Part shown: one piece after another, positions 8,427 through 17,294 of the stretch
Position numbering within the stretch: position 1 is the stretch's first letter
Layout of the letters: each line of letters opens with the position of its first letter
NCBI RefSeq assembly: GCF_001580545.1
Contig: NZ_LRBG01000039.1
Span: 124,001 to 188,000, forward strand
Length of the DNA: 64,000 nucleotides
From: Paraburkholderia monticola
GTDB lineage: Bacteria > Pseudomonadota > Gammaproteobacteria > Burkholderiales > Burkholderiaceae
Direction: 5' to 3'
Notes under the pieces: model-generated
Seen by the model: the letters and a program-made list of their open reading frames with translations, nothing else
What the model was told of the DNA's origin: nothing
Database searches by the model: none
Program-made: the position numbers and the translations under genes

Positions 8427-10190
8427 ATGAACGCCCGCCACCCGGCCCATCTGCAACGCGACACGCAAGGCTTCGCGTTCGAGTCGACACTCGGCAAGAT
8501 CGCGCGGGTGCTGACCGGGCAATATGGCGTGACGGTCGTGTTCAGTCCCGATGGCCCGCGCGTCGAGCCCGGCCGTATCGTGATTCCGGACTACGAGGCG
8601 AACGGCGGCGTCGAACGCGATGTGCTGATCGGCCATCTGGACCTGCTGGTCGCGCGAGCGAAGCATGCCTCGCTCGCGCAGCTCGATGCGCTGCCCGCGA
8701 GCATCACCGCGAAGCTCGCACAGGTGATCGACGATCGGCGCGTGTGCGCGCAACTGCTCGACGAATATCCGGGCGCGCGCTGGTTCATCGGCAAGCTGCG
8801 CGCGCATGCGGCCGAGCGCGTGCGGCAGCGCTGGCCGACGCTTCACTGGCGCGACCGGCTCGCGTGGCTGGTCGAACGCGCGCTATGGGACGAGGCGCCG
8901 ACGCGCACCGAGGCGAGCCACTCGCTGCTCGCCGCGCTGCATGCGGCGCAGGACCTGCTGCACGAAGCGCGGGCGAGCGGTTCGACCGCGCGCAGCATTG
9001 CCGTCGCGCGAGATCTGGTGGCGCGCGTGCGGTCCTTATCGGCCGGCGATGCGAACAACATGATGTTCACCGCCGGTCCGGCCGAAGACATCGACACGGA
9101 AACGGCTGCATCGTCCGCCACGTTCGGCGACGACGACACGCTATTGCCCGATCACGACGACGCGGCGCCGCCCGCCGCATCGGAACACGGCGGCGGCGCC
9201 CCCTCCAACGACGCTATCGGCATGGGCCAGACGCTCGCCGATAGCGAGACCACTTCCCACCGCGACGCACACGATACGGGTGCGCCGATAGCACGCCCCG
9301 CGCGCATGCGGCTATCGATTCCGCTCGCCACCGAATTCGACGTGATCGCCGATCTCACCGGCCAGGGCGACAGCGCCGCGTGGCGCGCGTTGCGCGCGCA
9401 GGCGCGCGCGGACACCGCGCCGCTGAAGGAAAAGCTCGAACGCGCGCTGTCCGTCGACGAACGGATTCGCTGGCGCCGCGAACAGGAGCGCGGCGAGATC
9501 GACCGCACCGCGCTGGCCAAACTCGCGACCACGCCCGGTTATCGCACGCCGTTTCGCACGCAGCGCGCCGCGAAGGGTCGCGACGTCGCGGTCACGTTGC
9601 TGATCGATCGCAGCGGCTCGATGGCCGGCCGCAAGATCGAGCTCGCGCGGCTCTGTGCCAGCGCGCTGTGCGATGCGCTGACACAGCTCTCGTTCGATTG
9701 CGAAGTGCTCGGCTACTGTTCGCTCGAAGCCGAACCGATGAAACGGCTCTACGAACGGCAGCGCGCGGCCGGCGCGGATTTGCGGCGCTACAACCGCTTC
9801 GTCGAACGGCTCGATCTGAAGGTGTACAAGCGCTTCGGCGCGACCGACCTGAGCGGGATCGCCGAAATCGACTGTGGGCACGAGAATCCGGACGGCGAAG
9901 CGCTCGCCTGGGCCGCGACGCGCCTCGCCGATCATCCGGCCGCGCGCCGCATTTTGATGGTGTTCTCCGACGGCTATCCGTCGACCGGCGACGGCGACCC
10001 GCAGGTGTTGCGCAGCGACCTGCGCGAACGCGTCGCGGCGATCGCGAAACGCGGCATCGAACTGGTGGGGATCGGTGTGCTGACCGACGCGGTCGAGGAC
10101 TTCTATCCGCGCAACGTCGTGGTGAGCCGCCTCGCCGAATTGCCGTCGACGGTGTTCTCGGTACTCAGCGCGATGCTGCTCACGCGTTGA
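8427..10190 (+). CDS. CobT-like VWA-domain protein
   Basis: A 587-residue partner of the upstream ATPase. The C-terminal third is a von Willebrand A domain with an intact MIDAS start (D394-R-S396-G-S398, within LLIDRSGSMAGRK), a threonine-bearing GATDLSG and LMVFSDGYPSTGDGD. The closest resemblance I see is to CobT, including DGEALAWAATRL before the last MIDAS strand. The N-terminal half is helical, and an acidic, low-complexity linker runs from about residue 205 to 290, as in CobT. The start is the ATG at 8427, 14 bases after the ATPase stop; the upstream open frame is the shadow of that gene. It is convergent with the marC gene. Confidence 0.85.
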   Translation: MNARHPAHLQRDTQGFAFESTLGKIARVLTGQYGVTVVFSPDGPRVEPGRIVIPDYEANGGVERDVLIGHLDLLVARAKHASLAQLDALPASITAKLAQVIDDRRVCAQLLDEYPGARWFIGKLRAHAAERVRQRWPTLHWRDRLAWLVERALWDEAPTRTEASHSLLAALHAAQDLLHEARASGSTARSIAVARDLVARVRSLSAGDANNMMFTAGPAEDIDTETAASSATFGDDDTLLPDHDDAAPPAASEHGGGAPSNDAIGMGQTLADSETTSHRDAHDTGAPIARPARMRLSIPLATEFDVIADLTGQGDSAAWRALRAQARADTAPLKEKLERALSVDERIRWRREQERGEIDRTALAKLATTPGYRTPFRTQRAAKGRDVAVTLLIDRSGSMAGRKIELARLCASALCDALTQLSFDCEVLGYCSLEAEPMKRLYERQRAAGADLRRYNRFVERLDLKVYKRFGATDLSGIAEIDCGHENPDGEALAWAATRLADHPAARRILMVFSDGYPSTGDGDPQVLRSDLRERVAAIAKRGIELVGIGVLTDAVEDFYPRNVVVSRLAELPSTVFSVLSAMLLTR

Positions 10191-10206
10191 TCTCTACGCC
10201 GTTTCA

Positions 10207-10884
10207 CTAGCCCGCCGAGGGTCGCATCGTCGCGATAGGAATCAGGAACTCCGACACGCCGGTCAGGATGATCTGCACACCGATGCACAGCAGCAGAAAC
10301 GCCGACACCCGCAACGCGACCTTGGTGCCCTCGACGCCGAGGTAGCGCGCGAGGATCGTCGCGCGGCTGTAGATCAGATACACGGTCAGCGCCACGAGGA
10401 ACGTGATCGCAACCGACGCGATGCTCGACACCACGAACGCCGACAACTTATGCGTGCGATTCGCGGTGAGCGCGATCGCGGTCGCGATCGAACCGGGGCC
10501 GGTGGTGAGCGGCACGGTGAGCGGAAAGAATGCGCGCGACATCGCGTTCTCGGCATCGACGCGCTTGACGCCCGTCTGCTCGGCAGCCGGCGTATCGGGT
10601 GCGTTGAGCATCTGCCAGCCGCCCACGGCGAGCGCGAGGCCACCGCCGATGCGCAGCGCTTCCATCGAGATGCCGAAGAAATGCAGGATCGGCGTGCCGA
10701 TGAAGAATGCGACCAGCAGGACGCAGGCCGAGTTGATCGCGATCTTGCGGGCGAGCACATTGCGCTCGTCGAGGGTCAGCGACGCGGTTCGGTCCAGAAA
10801 AACGAACGCGCCGCTGAACGGATTGATGATGCTGATCAAGCCGATAAAGCCAAACATAACGTCCGAGATCAGACTTTCGACCAT
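10207..10884 (-). CDS. MarC-family integral membrane protein
   Basis: A 225-residue inner-membrane protein with about six hydrophobic segments. It opens with SDVMFGFIGLISIINPFSGAFVFL and carries LRIGGGLALAVGGWQML and PLTTGPGSIATAIAL, both typical of the MarC/UPF0056 family. The family was once tied to multidrug resistance in E. coli, but that role was not upheld and its substrate is uncertain. The gene is alone, convergent with the CobT-like gene (only 16 bases between stops) and divergent from the DUF3311/symporter operon. Confidence 0.9.
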   Translation of the reverse strand: MVESLISDVMFGFIGLISIINPFSGAFVFLDRTASLTLDERNVLARKIAINSACVLLVAFFIGTPILHFFGISMEALRIGGGLALAVGGWQMLNAPDTPAAEQTGVKRVDAENAMSRAFFPLTVPLTTGPGSIATAIALTANRTHKLSAFVVSSIASVAITFLVALTVYLIYSRATILARYLGVEGTKVALRVSAFLLLCIGVQIILTGVSEFLIPIATMRPSAG

Positions 10885-11215
10885 GTGCGTGTCCGTGTGT
10901 CTGCGTTGGCTCGCGTGGGTTCGCTCCGCGGCTGATTAAACCGTCGGGCATCGCGCGGTCCGGAAAATGCTGCCATGCTCGCAGATGTTATCGCGCCGCG
11001 CCAGTCACCCGGCAAAAAAGCCGTGAAACGAAGTGCCTACGATGGCGCCCCCGGCCTTGCAGTGCAGCAATCCGGGCCGGAAAGATGCTTCTGCAACGGT
11101 CGAACGAATCACATTTATTTTGACCTACTTTACGGGACCGAAGTATCCGGCATACAGTCCTCAGCGAAGCCGGAATTTCAACGACACATACCTACAGGTT
11201 CGAGGAGTTGTCCAC
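10885..11215. promoter_or_regulatory. Divergent intergenic region, marC / DUF3311-symporter
   Basis: This 331-base gap separates two divergent units. It holds no convincing ORF. A possible sigma-70 promoter for the symporter operon is TTGACC at 11120-11125 and TATCCG at 11144-11149, spaced by 18 bases; the -10 is poor. GAGGAG at 11202-11207 is the ribosome-binding site of the DUF3311 gene. Confidence 0.4.
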
Positions 11216-11431
11216 ATGCTGCTTCGTGTACTTGCCGCGCTGCCGTTCATCGGCATCCTGGTCGGCATTTCGTTTGTCAATCGGGTCGAGCCGCTCGTGC
11301 TCGGCATGCCCTTCGTGCTGGCCTGGATCGTCATGTGGGTGGTGTTGAGCGCGATCATCATGGCGATCGTCTACAACCTCGATCCGTCCAACAAGCACAT
11401 CGCCGCCGATGGCGAGGAGGTTCGCCCATGA
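11216..11431 (+). CDS. DUF3311-family small membrane protein
   Basis: A 71-residue protein with two transmembrane helices (LLRVLAALPFIGILVGISF and FVLAWIVMWVVLSAIIMAIVY) and a short polar tail, typical of DUF3311. These proteins are regularly encoded just before sodium:solute symporters and probably act as a small accessory subunit. Here the stop codon overlaps the symporter start by four bases (ATGA), so translation is coupled. The ATG at 11216 has GAGGAG eight bases upstream; the longer frame from 11033 is unsupported. Confidence 0.85.
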   Translation: MLLRVLAALPFIGILVGISFVNRVEPLVLGMPFVLAWIVMWVVLSAIIMAIVYNLDPSNKHIAADGEEVRP

Positions 11432-12903
11432 GCGCACTCGTCATCATCGCTGCTGTCACGCTGTTCGCGCTGTTCCTCGGGGTGCGCGCACGGCACGGCC
11501 ATGACATGAGCCTCGAACAGTGGAGCGTGGGCGGCCGCAGCTTCGGCACCGCGTTCGTGTTCCTGCTGATGGCCGGCGAAATCTATACGACCTTCACGTT
11601 CCTCGGCGGCAGTGGCTTCGCCTACGGCAAGGGCGCGCCGGTCTACTACATCCTCGCGTACGGCACGCTCGCGTACATCCTGTCGTACTGGATGCTGCCG
11701 CCGATCTGGCGCTACGCGAAAACGCATCGTCTGGTGTCGCAGCCGCACTTCTTCTCGCGCAAATACGAGAGCCAGGCGCTCGGCACGCTGGTCGCGCTGG
11801 TCGGCGTGGCCGCGCTGATTCCGTATCTGGTACTGCAATTGAAGGGCCTCGGCATCATCGTCGCGACCGCGTCGTATGGCGCGATCTCGTCGACGGCCGC
11901 TATCTGGATCGGCGCGATCGTGGTGACCTCTTACGTGATCGTCTCGGGCGTGCGCGGCTCCGCCTGGAACTCGGTGGTCAAGGACACACTGATTCTCGCG
12001 ATCGTGCTGTTCCTCGGCATCTATCTGCCGCTGCATTACTACGGCGGCTTCGCCGAGATGTTCCGCACGATCGACGCCGCCCGTCCCGGCTTCCTGACCT
12101 TCCCGGCGCGCGGTTCGAGCGTCGTGTGGTTCCAGTCGACGGTGCTCCTGACCGCGCTCGGCTTCTTCATGTGGCCGCATACGTTCGGCTCGATCTTCAC
12201 GGCGAAGGACGAGCGGATCTTCCGCCGCAATGCCGCGATCCTGCCGCTCTATCAGCTGATCCTGCTGTTCGTGTTCTTCGTGGGCTTCGCGGCGACGCTG
12301 CGCGTGCCGGGTCTGAAAGGCGCCGACATCGACCTGTCCCTGTTCCGCCTGTCGCTGCAGACGTTCGATCCGTGGTTCGTCGGCGTGATCGGCGCGGCCG
12401 GTATCCTGACCGCGCTGGTGCCGGGCTCGATGATCCTGACCTCGGCGTCGACGCTGCTCGCCAACGACGTCTATCGCGGCATGGTGAACCGCAAGGCGTC
12501 CGATGCGTCGGTCGCGACGATCGCGCGTCTGCTCGTGCCGGTCGTGGCGCTGGTCGCGGTCGGCTTCACGCTGAACGGCGGCGAAACCATCGTCGCGCTG
12601 CTGCTGATGGGCTACAGCTTCGTCACCCAACTGTTCCCGGCCGTGCTCTGCAGCCTGTTCCCGCGCAACCGCGCGACGAAGCAAGGCGCGTTCTGCGGGA
12701 TCATCGTGGGTGTCGCGGTGGTGGCGCTGAGCACGACGCTGCACTGGAGCGTCGGTCAGTTGATGCCGTTCCTGCCCGATGCGCTGAAGGACGTCAACAT
12801 CGGCTTCCTCGCACTGGCGGTGAACGTGATCGTGTTCGTGATCGTCAGCGCGGTGACGCAGCCGAGCGCGGCCGAGCAGGAGAAGCATGCCTCGGTGCAT
12901 TGA
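11428..12903 (+). CDS. Sodium:solute symporter (SSS family), probable monocarboxylate permease
   Basis: A 491-residue inner-membrane permease with 12-13 hydrophobic segments, the usual size for the SSS family. The N-terminal marks SLEQWSVGGRSFG and FTFLGGSGFAYGKG and the sequence SGVRGSAWNSVVKDTL are typical. The pairing with a DUF3311 protein is that of MctP-type uptake systems for lactate, pyruvate and similar monocarboxylates, so such a substrate is inferred and not proven. The start at 11428 overlaps the DUF3311 stop and has GGAGG upstream. A clear intrinsic terminator follows. Confidence 0.88.
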   Translation: MSALVIIAAVTLFALFLGVRARHGHDMSLEQWSVGGRSFGTAFVFLLMAGEIYTTFTFLGGSGFAYGKGAPVYYILAYGTLAYILSYWMLPPIWRYAKTHRLVSQPHFFSRKYESQALGTLVALVGVAALIPYLVLQLKGLGIIVATASYGAISSTAAIWIGAIVVTSYVIVSGVRGSAWNSVVKDTLILAIVLFLGIYLPLHYYGGFAEMFRTIDAARPGFLTFPARGSSVVWFQSTVLLTALGFFMWPHTFGSIFTAKDERIFRRNAAILPLYQLILLFVFFVGFAATLRVPGLKGADIDLSLFRLSLQTFDPWFVGVIGAAGILTALVPGSMILTSASTLLANDVYRGMVNRKASDASVATIARLLVPVVALVAVGFTLNGGETIVALLLMGYSFVTQLFPAVLCSLFPRNRATKQGAFCGIIVGVAVVALSTTLHWSVGQLMPFLPDALKDVNIGFLALAVNVIVFVIVSAVTQPSAAEQEKHASVH

Positions 12904-12926
12904 CGGAGCCGGCTAACGCATCGGAA

Positions 12927-12962
12927 GGGGCTGTTCGCTTCGGCGACAGCCCCTTATTCTTT
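12927..12962 (+). terminator. Rho-independent terminator of the symporter operon
   Basis: Arms GGGGCTGT (12927-12934) and ACAGCCCC (12946-12953) pair perfectly around an 11-base loop and are followed by TTATTCTTTCT. It lies about 24 bases after the symporter stop. Confidence 0.85.
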
Positions 12963-13009
12963 CTGTTCGCGGCTTAGCCGCGCCCACATCGATCCACGGA
13001 GCGCCCTGG

Positions 13010-13660
13010 ATGTCCTACGTTCTCTACTACTCGCCCGGCGCGGCCAGCATGCCCGTGCACTGGATGCTGCTCGAAATGGGCGTGCCGTTCGAAGCACGGC
13101 TCGTCGATATCGACACGGGCCAGCAACACGACCCCGAGTATCGGCGTCTGAATCCGGCCGGTCGCGTGCCGACGCTGGTCGTCGATGGCGTGCCGCGGCA
13201 TGAATCGGCCGCGCTGCTGATGCTGCTCGCCGAGCGCCATGCGGACGCCGGTCTCGCGCCCGCGCCGGGATCGTCCGCGCGCGGGGAATGGTTCGAATGG
13301 ATGATCTATCTCGCGAACACGCTGCTGCCCGCGATGCGCGACTGGTTCTATGCCGGCAGCGACGGCGACCCGGCGGGCGCCGAAGCGGTGCGCGCGCTTG
13401 CGCGAAGCCGCATCGAGGACGCGTGCGCGCGGCTCGACACGCATCTGGCCGGCGGACGCGACTATCTCGCGGGCGACAAGCTCAGCACCGCCGATCTGCT
13501 CGCGCTCGTGCTGATGCGCTGGACCCGCAACATGCCGCGCCCGGCGACGGTGGGCTGGCCGCATCTCACGAGCTATATCCGCAGGCTGCGCGCACGGCCC
13601 GCGTATATCGAAGTGAATGAGCGGGAAAAGCTGACTGACTGGCGCAACGACGATCATTGA
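13010..13660 (+). CDS. Glutathione S-transferase family protein
   Basis: A 216-residue cytosolic GST. The N-terminal thioredoxin-like domain (residues 1 to about 80) opens LYYSPGAASMPVHWMLLEMG, with Ser/Tyr near the N-terminus as candidates for thiolate activation, and contains the cis-proline region GRVPTLVVDG and the gamma-glutamyl-binding HESAALL. The C-terminal helical domain carries the folding motif region LSTADLLALVLM. The specific substrate is unknown. It stands alone between a terminator and the convergent diguanylate cyclase gene, with 13 bases between the stops. Confidence 0.9.
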   Translation: MSYVLYYSPGAASMPVHWMLLEMGVPFEARLVDIDTGQQHDPEYRRLNPAGRVPTLVVDGVPRHESAALLMLLAERHADAGLAPAPGSSARGEWFEWMIYLANTLLPAMRDWFYAGSDGDPAGAEAVRALARSRIEDACARLDTHLAGGRDYLAGDKLSTADLLALVLMRWTRNMPRPATVGWPHLTSYIRRLRARPAYIEVNEREKLTDWRNDDH

Positions 13661-13673
13661 CGCCGAGGCAGGT

Positions 13674-14870
13674 TCAGAACGCCGCCTCCCTGCCCGTCTG
13701 CGCCGCGAACGCGAAGCCGTTCTTGCCGTCGCGCTTGACCTGATACATCGCCGCATCGGCGGCGGCGACCAGACGACGGTGATCGTCGACATCGTCGGGA
13801 TAGCTCGCAATGCCCACGCTCGCGCGCACGCTGCCGATGCCCATGTGCTCGTCGGTGGCGACCACGCAGGCGATCAGCCGGCGCGCGATCTCGGCTAGTT
13901 CCTCATCGCCCGAGAAGCTGCGCACCAGCACCGCGAACTCGTCGCCACCGATACGCGCGACCAGATCCCCTTTGCGCACCGACGCGCGAAACCGCGCGGA
14001 AACGGCGGCGAGGAATTCGTCGCCGACGCGGTGGCCGAACGAATCATTGACCTGCTTGAAGCCGTCGAGGTCGATATAGAGCACGGCGAGGCGTTGCTCG
14101 TAGACCGCGGTGCGCGCGGTTTTCGCGGCGGCTTCGAGCGCGGCCAGCAGCTTGCGGCGGTTCGACAGGCCGGTCAGCGAGTCGTGCAGCGACGCGTGCT
14201 CGAACTCGTGCGACTGCCCCGCCAGTTGCCGGTTGCGCTTCGCGTACATGCCGAGCGCCGTGATCAGCATGCAGAACAGCAGCGCGGCGAGTGCGATCAG
14301 CGTGCGCGCGACATGCGCGATGCGCAGCCGCACGTCGGCGCTCGCCGCATCGCGTTGCGCGCGCCAGTAGTCGGAGACGCTGGCGAGCGCCTTCGCGACG
14401 GCCTCGGGGGTCGCACGGGACGTGGAAATCGCGGGAATGGGCGGCGCCGGCGACGGACTCGCGTTGATCAGCGCCGCGAGCGACGCAAAGCGCTGCGTCA
14501 GGTCGGCGCGCGCCGCGTCATAGGCGGGCACGAACGACGCGGCGGGACTCGCCGGGGTGTCGACCATCCGCTGCCACACGGCCAGCTGTTCGCGCGCACT
14601 GTCGACGCGCCCTGCGGCTTCGAGCACGAGGCCCGCGTACTCCTGCTTCAATTGATCGGAAAAGACCGTGCGGATCTGCATCGCCACGTAGAGCAGGCCG
14701 AACAGCAGGCACAACAGCGCGGCCACGGCGACGCTCGCGGGCCCCAGCCGCCAGCCGCGGACCCGCACGTGCGCGCGCGCGTTGCCGCGCAACGCGGCTG
14801 CCCCGGCTCGCCCGACGACGGCGCGCTCAGGGATGGGAATAGGTATCTTGCTGCTGTCGTCCGTTGTCAT
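13674..14870 (-). CDS. Membrane-bound diguanylate cyclase (GGDEF)
   Basis: A 398-residue protein predicted to make cyclic-di-GMP from two GTP. One membrane helix lies near residues 44-66 and a second near 190-212, with a sensor region of about 125 residues between them that faces the periplasm. The catalytic GGDEF is intact at 308-312, and an inhibitory I-site RxxD (R299-KG-D302) sits exactly five residues before it, so product feedback is expected. No EAL domain is present. The first 44 bases overlap the end of the upstream minus-strand gene, which suggests translational coupling and a shared pathway. Confidence 0.93.
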   Translation of the reverse strand: MTTDDSSKIPIPIPERAVVGRAGAAALRGNARAHVRVRGWRLGPASVAVAALLCLLFGLLYVAMQIRTVFSDQLKQEYAGLVLEAAGRVDSAREQLAVWQRMVDTPASPAASFVPAYDAARADLTQRFASLAALINASPSPAPPIPAISTSRATPEAVAKALASVSDYWRAQRDAASADVRLRIAHVARTLIALAALLFCMLITALGMYAKRNRQLAGQSHEFEHASLHDSLTGLSNRRKLLAALEAAAKTARTAVYEQRLAVLYIDLDGFKQVNDSFGHRVGDEFLAAVSARFRASVRKGDLVARIGGDEFAVLVRSFSGDEELAEIARRLIACVVATDEHMGIGSVRASVGIASYPDDVDDHRRLVAAADAAMYQVKRDGKNGFAFAAQTGREAAF

Positions 14871-15633
14871 GTTGACGATAGCTCACGCGACGAAAGAACT
14901 GCCCGATCCGCGCAAACAGATCGTCCTTGTGCTTCGACGACGCGCGCCGCTCCTGCTGCGCGAGCCGCGCGTCCTTCCCGCCACGACCGGCCGCCGGATG
15001 CGCGTTGGAATCGGCGGCATTCGCGGCGTGTTTCGCTGAGCGCGGCGGTGGCGTCGGAGCGATGGGCGCCAGCGGCGTGTCGCCCGACGTGCCGACCGAG
15101 GTATCGGCTGCGTCATCGCTCGGCGTATCGGCCAGCGTGGTCGCGAGACTCGGGTCAGGCGCGCTTGGGTGGATCTTGCCGGACCAGACGGCCGGGCTGG
15201 TGTCCTCGAAGCCGCCGTTCGCGCTGGTGGCATCGAGCGCGAGGTTTGGTGGCGTGGGCTGCGCGGCCAGTTGCGTGGGTGACTGAGCCGGAGACTGCGC
15301 GGGCGACTGAGCCGCTGACTGCGCGGTGGCGTCGTCCGGCGCGTGCGCGACGGCCACCGTCGGCACCTTGCCCGAGGCCGACGAACCGAGCGCCTCGCGC
15401 GCGCCCGCGATGGCGTCCGCATAGGTCTGCTGATCCTCGTTGAACCAGACGCCATACGCGACGGTGCCCATCACGCCGAACGTCAGCGCCCCCGCCGCCG
15501 CGATGCACAGCGCGAGGCGCCCGAAGCGCGGGGGTGGCTCGCCCGGTTCGTCCGGGCCATCGCGATCGAAGCCGGCGTACCGGCTGTCCGTTGCGGAATG
15601 ACGCATGTCGGTATCGTCGGGATCGGTAGCCAT
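14827..15633 (-). CDS. Single-pass membrane protein with Ser/Pro/Ala-rich repeats, coupled to the diguanylate cyclase
   Basis: A 268-residue hypothetical protein. After a polar head of about 35 residues comes one hydrophobic helix (LALCIAAAGALTFGVMGTVAYGV region), then a long periplasmic tail rich in Ala, Pro, Ser and Thr with a short repeat of AQSP units near residues 100-115 and a basic, Gln/Arg-rich end. The start at ATG 15633 is preferred because GGAG lies nine bases upstream; an ATG eight codons earlier is possible. It overlaps the GGDEF gene by 44 bases. The low-complexity tail suggests a cell-wall-spanning or spacer role, but no function is known. Confidence 0.65.
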   Translation of the reverse strand: MATDPDDTDMRHSATDSRYAGFDRDGPDEPGEPPPRFGRLALCIAAAGALTFGVMGTVAYGVWFNEDQQTYADAIAGAREALGSSASGKVPTVAVAHAPDDATAQSAAQSPAQSPAQSPTQLAAQPTPPNLALDATSANGGFEDTSPAVWSGKIHPSAPDPSLATTLADTPSDDAADTSVGTSGDTPLAPIAPTPPPRSAKHAANAADSNAHPAAGRGGKDARLAQQERRASSKHKDDLFARIGQFFRRVSYRQHDNGRQQQDTYSHP

Positions 15634-16063
15634 CGCAATAGACTCCGGTAATGCCACTTCTGGCTGACAAGCTGGCGTGCTGACGCGTCGGCGAGCAGGC
15701 GGATAAGCCGCGCTCGCGCACTGTCACGACACGCACTGACTGATGAATGTAATCCTGTCGCGAACGGGCGACAACACAGCAGCGTTGCGTTTGCGCAGCG
15801 CCTCCATCGTGCTTCGAAAGGCGCCATCCGGGGCCGCTTCCGCTGGCAAAAAAACGTGCAATTCTGGTAAAAACTGCAAGCGAACGATACCCCGACAGGC
15901 CGCCGCGCATCTGCCGTTCGCCGCTCCGCCAGATGCGACGCGGGTTCTGCGAAACGCGCCAACGAAGTCGCAGACTTGCACGCAACAACCGGGCCCGGCG
16001 GTCGGCCCGCGACCCGGCCCCCGCGCCGTACTGGGCCCAACGTCTTCGGTCAGTATAAAAATC
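15634..16063. promoter_or_regulatory. Divergent intergenic region with a possible leaderless promoter
   Basis: This 430-base gap has no credible gene; the open frames across it are Arg- or Ala-rich shadows. Close to the FUSC gene a good -10-like TATAAA (16054-16059) ends only four bases before the ATG at 16064, and there is no Shine-Dalgarno. Transcription would then begin at or inside the start codon. Confidence 0.35.
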
Positions 16064-17131
16064 ATGTCCAACGCGTATCAGCACAAACCTCTCACGCCGT
16101 GGCGCCGCGCGCTCGCGCGCTTCTCTCTTTCCGAAACCGCCAAATACACGAAGCTGACGCTCGGCCTGTGGATCGGGTTCGGCATCCCGTATCTGCTCGG
16201 CTACCCCGACGCGGCGGTGCCGCTCGCCGGCTCGGCGATGCTGACGCTGGCGCTCGGAAGCTCGATTTCGGCGGCCAGAAGCTACTTCTACAAACGCGTG
16301 TTTTCGAACGTGGTGGCCATGCCGATCGGCACGCTGCTGATCTGGCTGACCGCGCCGCATCTGTGGCTCGGCGCGGTTTTGCTGCCGGTCGTGATCTTCG
16401 CCATCGTCGCGCTGCGGCCGTCGCTGTTCCAGATGACCAGCATCACGGTGCCGATCACGCTCGTGCTCTATACCGGCGAACATATTCCGCTGCTCGAACT
16501 GCGCCTGATCGGCGTGGTGCTCGGCATGTTCCTCGGCTTCATCCTCCAGCAGATCGCGTTTCCGCCCGACCATGGCTACTGGGCGAACACGCTCGTCAAC
16601 GACGGCAACCAGCAGGCCACCGACGTCGTCGCGCAACTGGCCGCGGGCCAGCTCGACAAAGCGCAGCTCAAGCCGGCGACCACGAAGCTGCGCGCGCTGA
16701 GCACGAACCTGAAGCAGGCGCACCTACTGTTGAAGACCGACCTCGAGCAGGCGTGGACGTCGCCGCACCTGAAGCGCAACGCGGCGCGCCTGCCGGTGTT
16801 CGCCTGCTACCAGGAGACGTTCGATTCGCTGGTCAATTTTCTCGAAACGATGCATACGTTTCACGATCAGTTCGCCGCCCTCGATGCCGGGTGGCGCGAA
16901 GCGTTTCTCGCGCGGCTCGCGAAGCTCGTCGACGTGCACCGCCAACTGGCCGAGGCGGCGGACCTGCGCGTGGAGCGGCCGCCGCTCGCCGCGCCGCCGC
17001 TGCAGATGGAAGATCTGCGTCAGTTGACCGAGGATCTGCTCGCGAACAATGTGTTTACGAGCGTGTATCTCGGGCATCTGACCGGGTATGGGATTTTGCT
17101 GTGCCGGTTGAGTGACATGCATACCGCGTGA
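16064..17131 (+). CDS. FUSC / aromatic acid exporter family membrane protein
   Basis: A 355-residue inner-membrane protein. The first 165 residues contain about six hydrophobic segments (for example LGLWIGFGIPYLLGY and LLPVVIFAIVALRPSLF), followed by a soluble, helical C-terminal half of about 190 residues. This layout matches the short members of the aromatic acid exporter/FUSC group related to AaeB, which export aromatic carboxylic acids. Real substrates are unknown. No AaeA-like membrane-fusion gene is adjacent. The start is the ATG at 16064, the first in-frame Met before the conserved part; no ribosome-binding site is seen. Confidence 0.8.
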   Translation: MSNAYQHKPLTPWRRALARFSLSETAKYTKLTLGLWIGFGIPYLLGYPDAAVPLAGSAMLTLALGSSISAARSYFYKRVFSNVVAMPIGTLLIWLTAPHLWLGAVLLPVVIFAIVALRPSLFQMTSITVPITLVLYTGEHIPLLELRLIGVVLGMFLGFILQQIAFPPDHGYWANTLVNDGNQQATDVVAQLAAGQLDKAQLKPATTKLRALSTNLKQAHLLLKTDLEQAWTSPHLKRNAARLPVFACYQETFDSLVNFLETMHTFHDQFAALDAGWREAFLARLAKLVDVHRQLAEAADLRVERPPLAAPPLQMEDLRQLTEDLLANNVFTSVYLGHLTGYGILLCRLSDMHTA

Positions 17132-17294
17132 GTGGTGGGGGGTTGGGTGGGTCACTTGCCACTTCCCGCACGCCATCAATAGCTAACGCAACCCTTTACA
17201 AGATCTTGCATTCACCTTTCGCGCTCTGTGTTTGTATACGCCTTCTTGCCGTAGGGAATCAAAAAACCACCATCAACAGAGGGCGCAAATCAGC

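Noticed and set aside
11371..12900. A 509-codon minus-strand frame opposite the symporter
   Set aside because: Composition (Arg, Gln, Asp, His runs) is that of a shadow frame, and the plus strand encodes a well-conserved symporter.
17132..17294. Search for a tRNA or att site as the insertion point of the T6SS cargo unit
   Set aside because: No cloverleaf-like sequence and no direct repeat matching the other end was found by eye.
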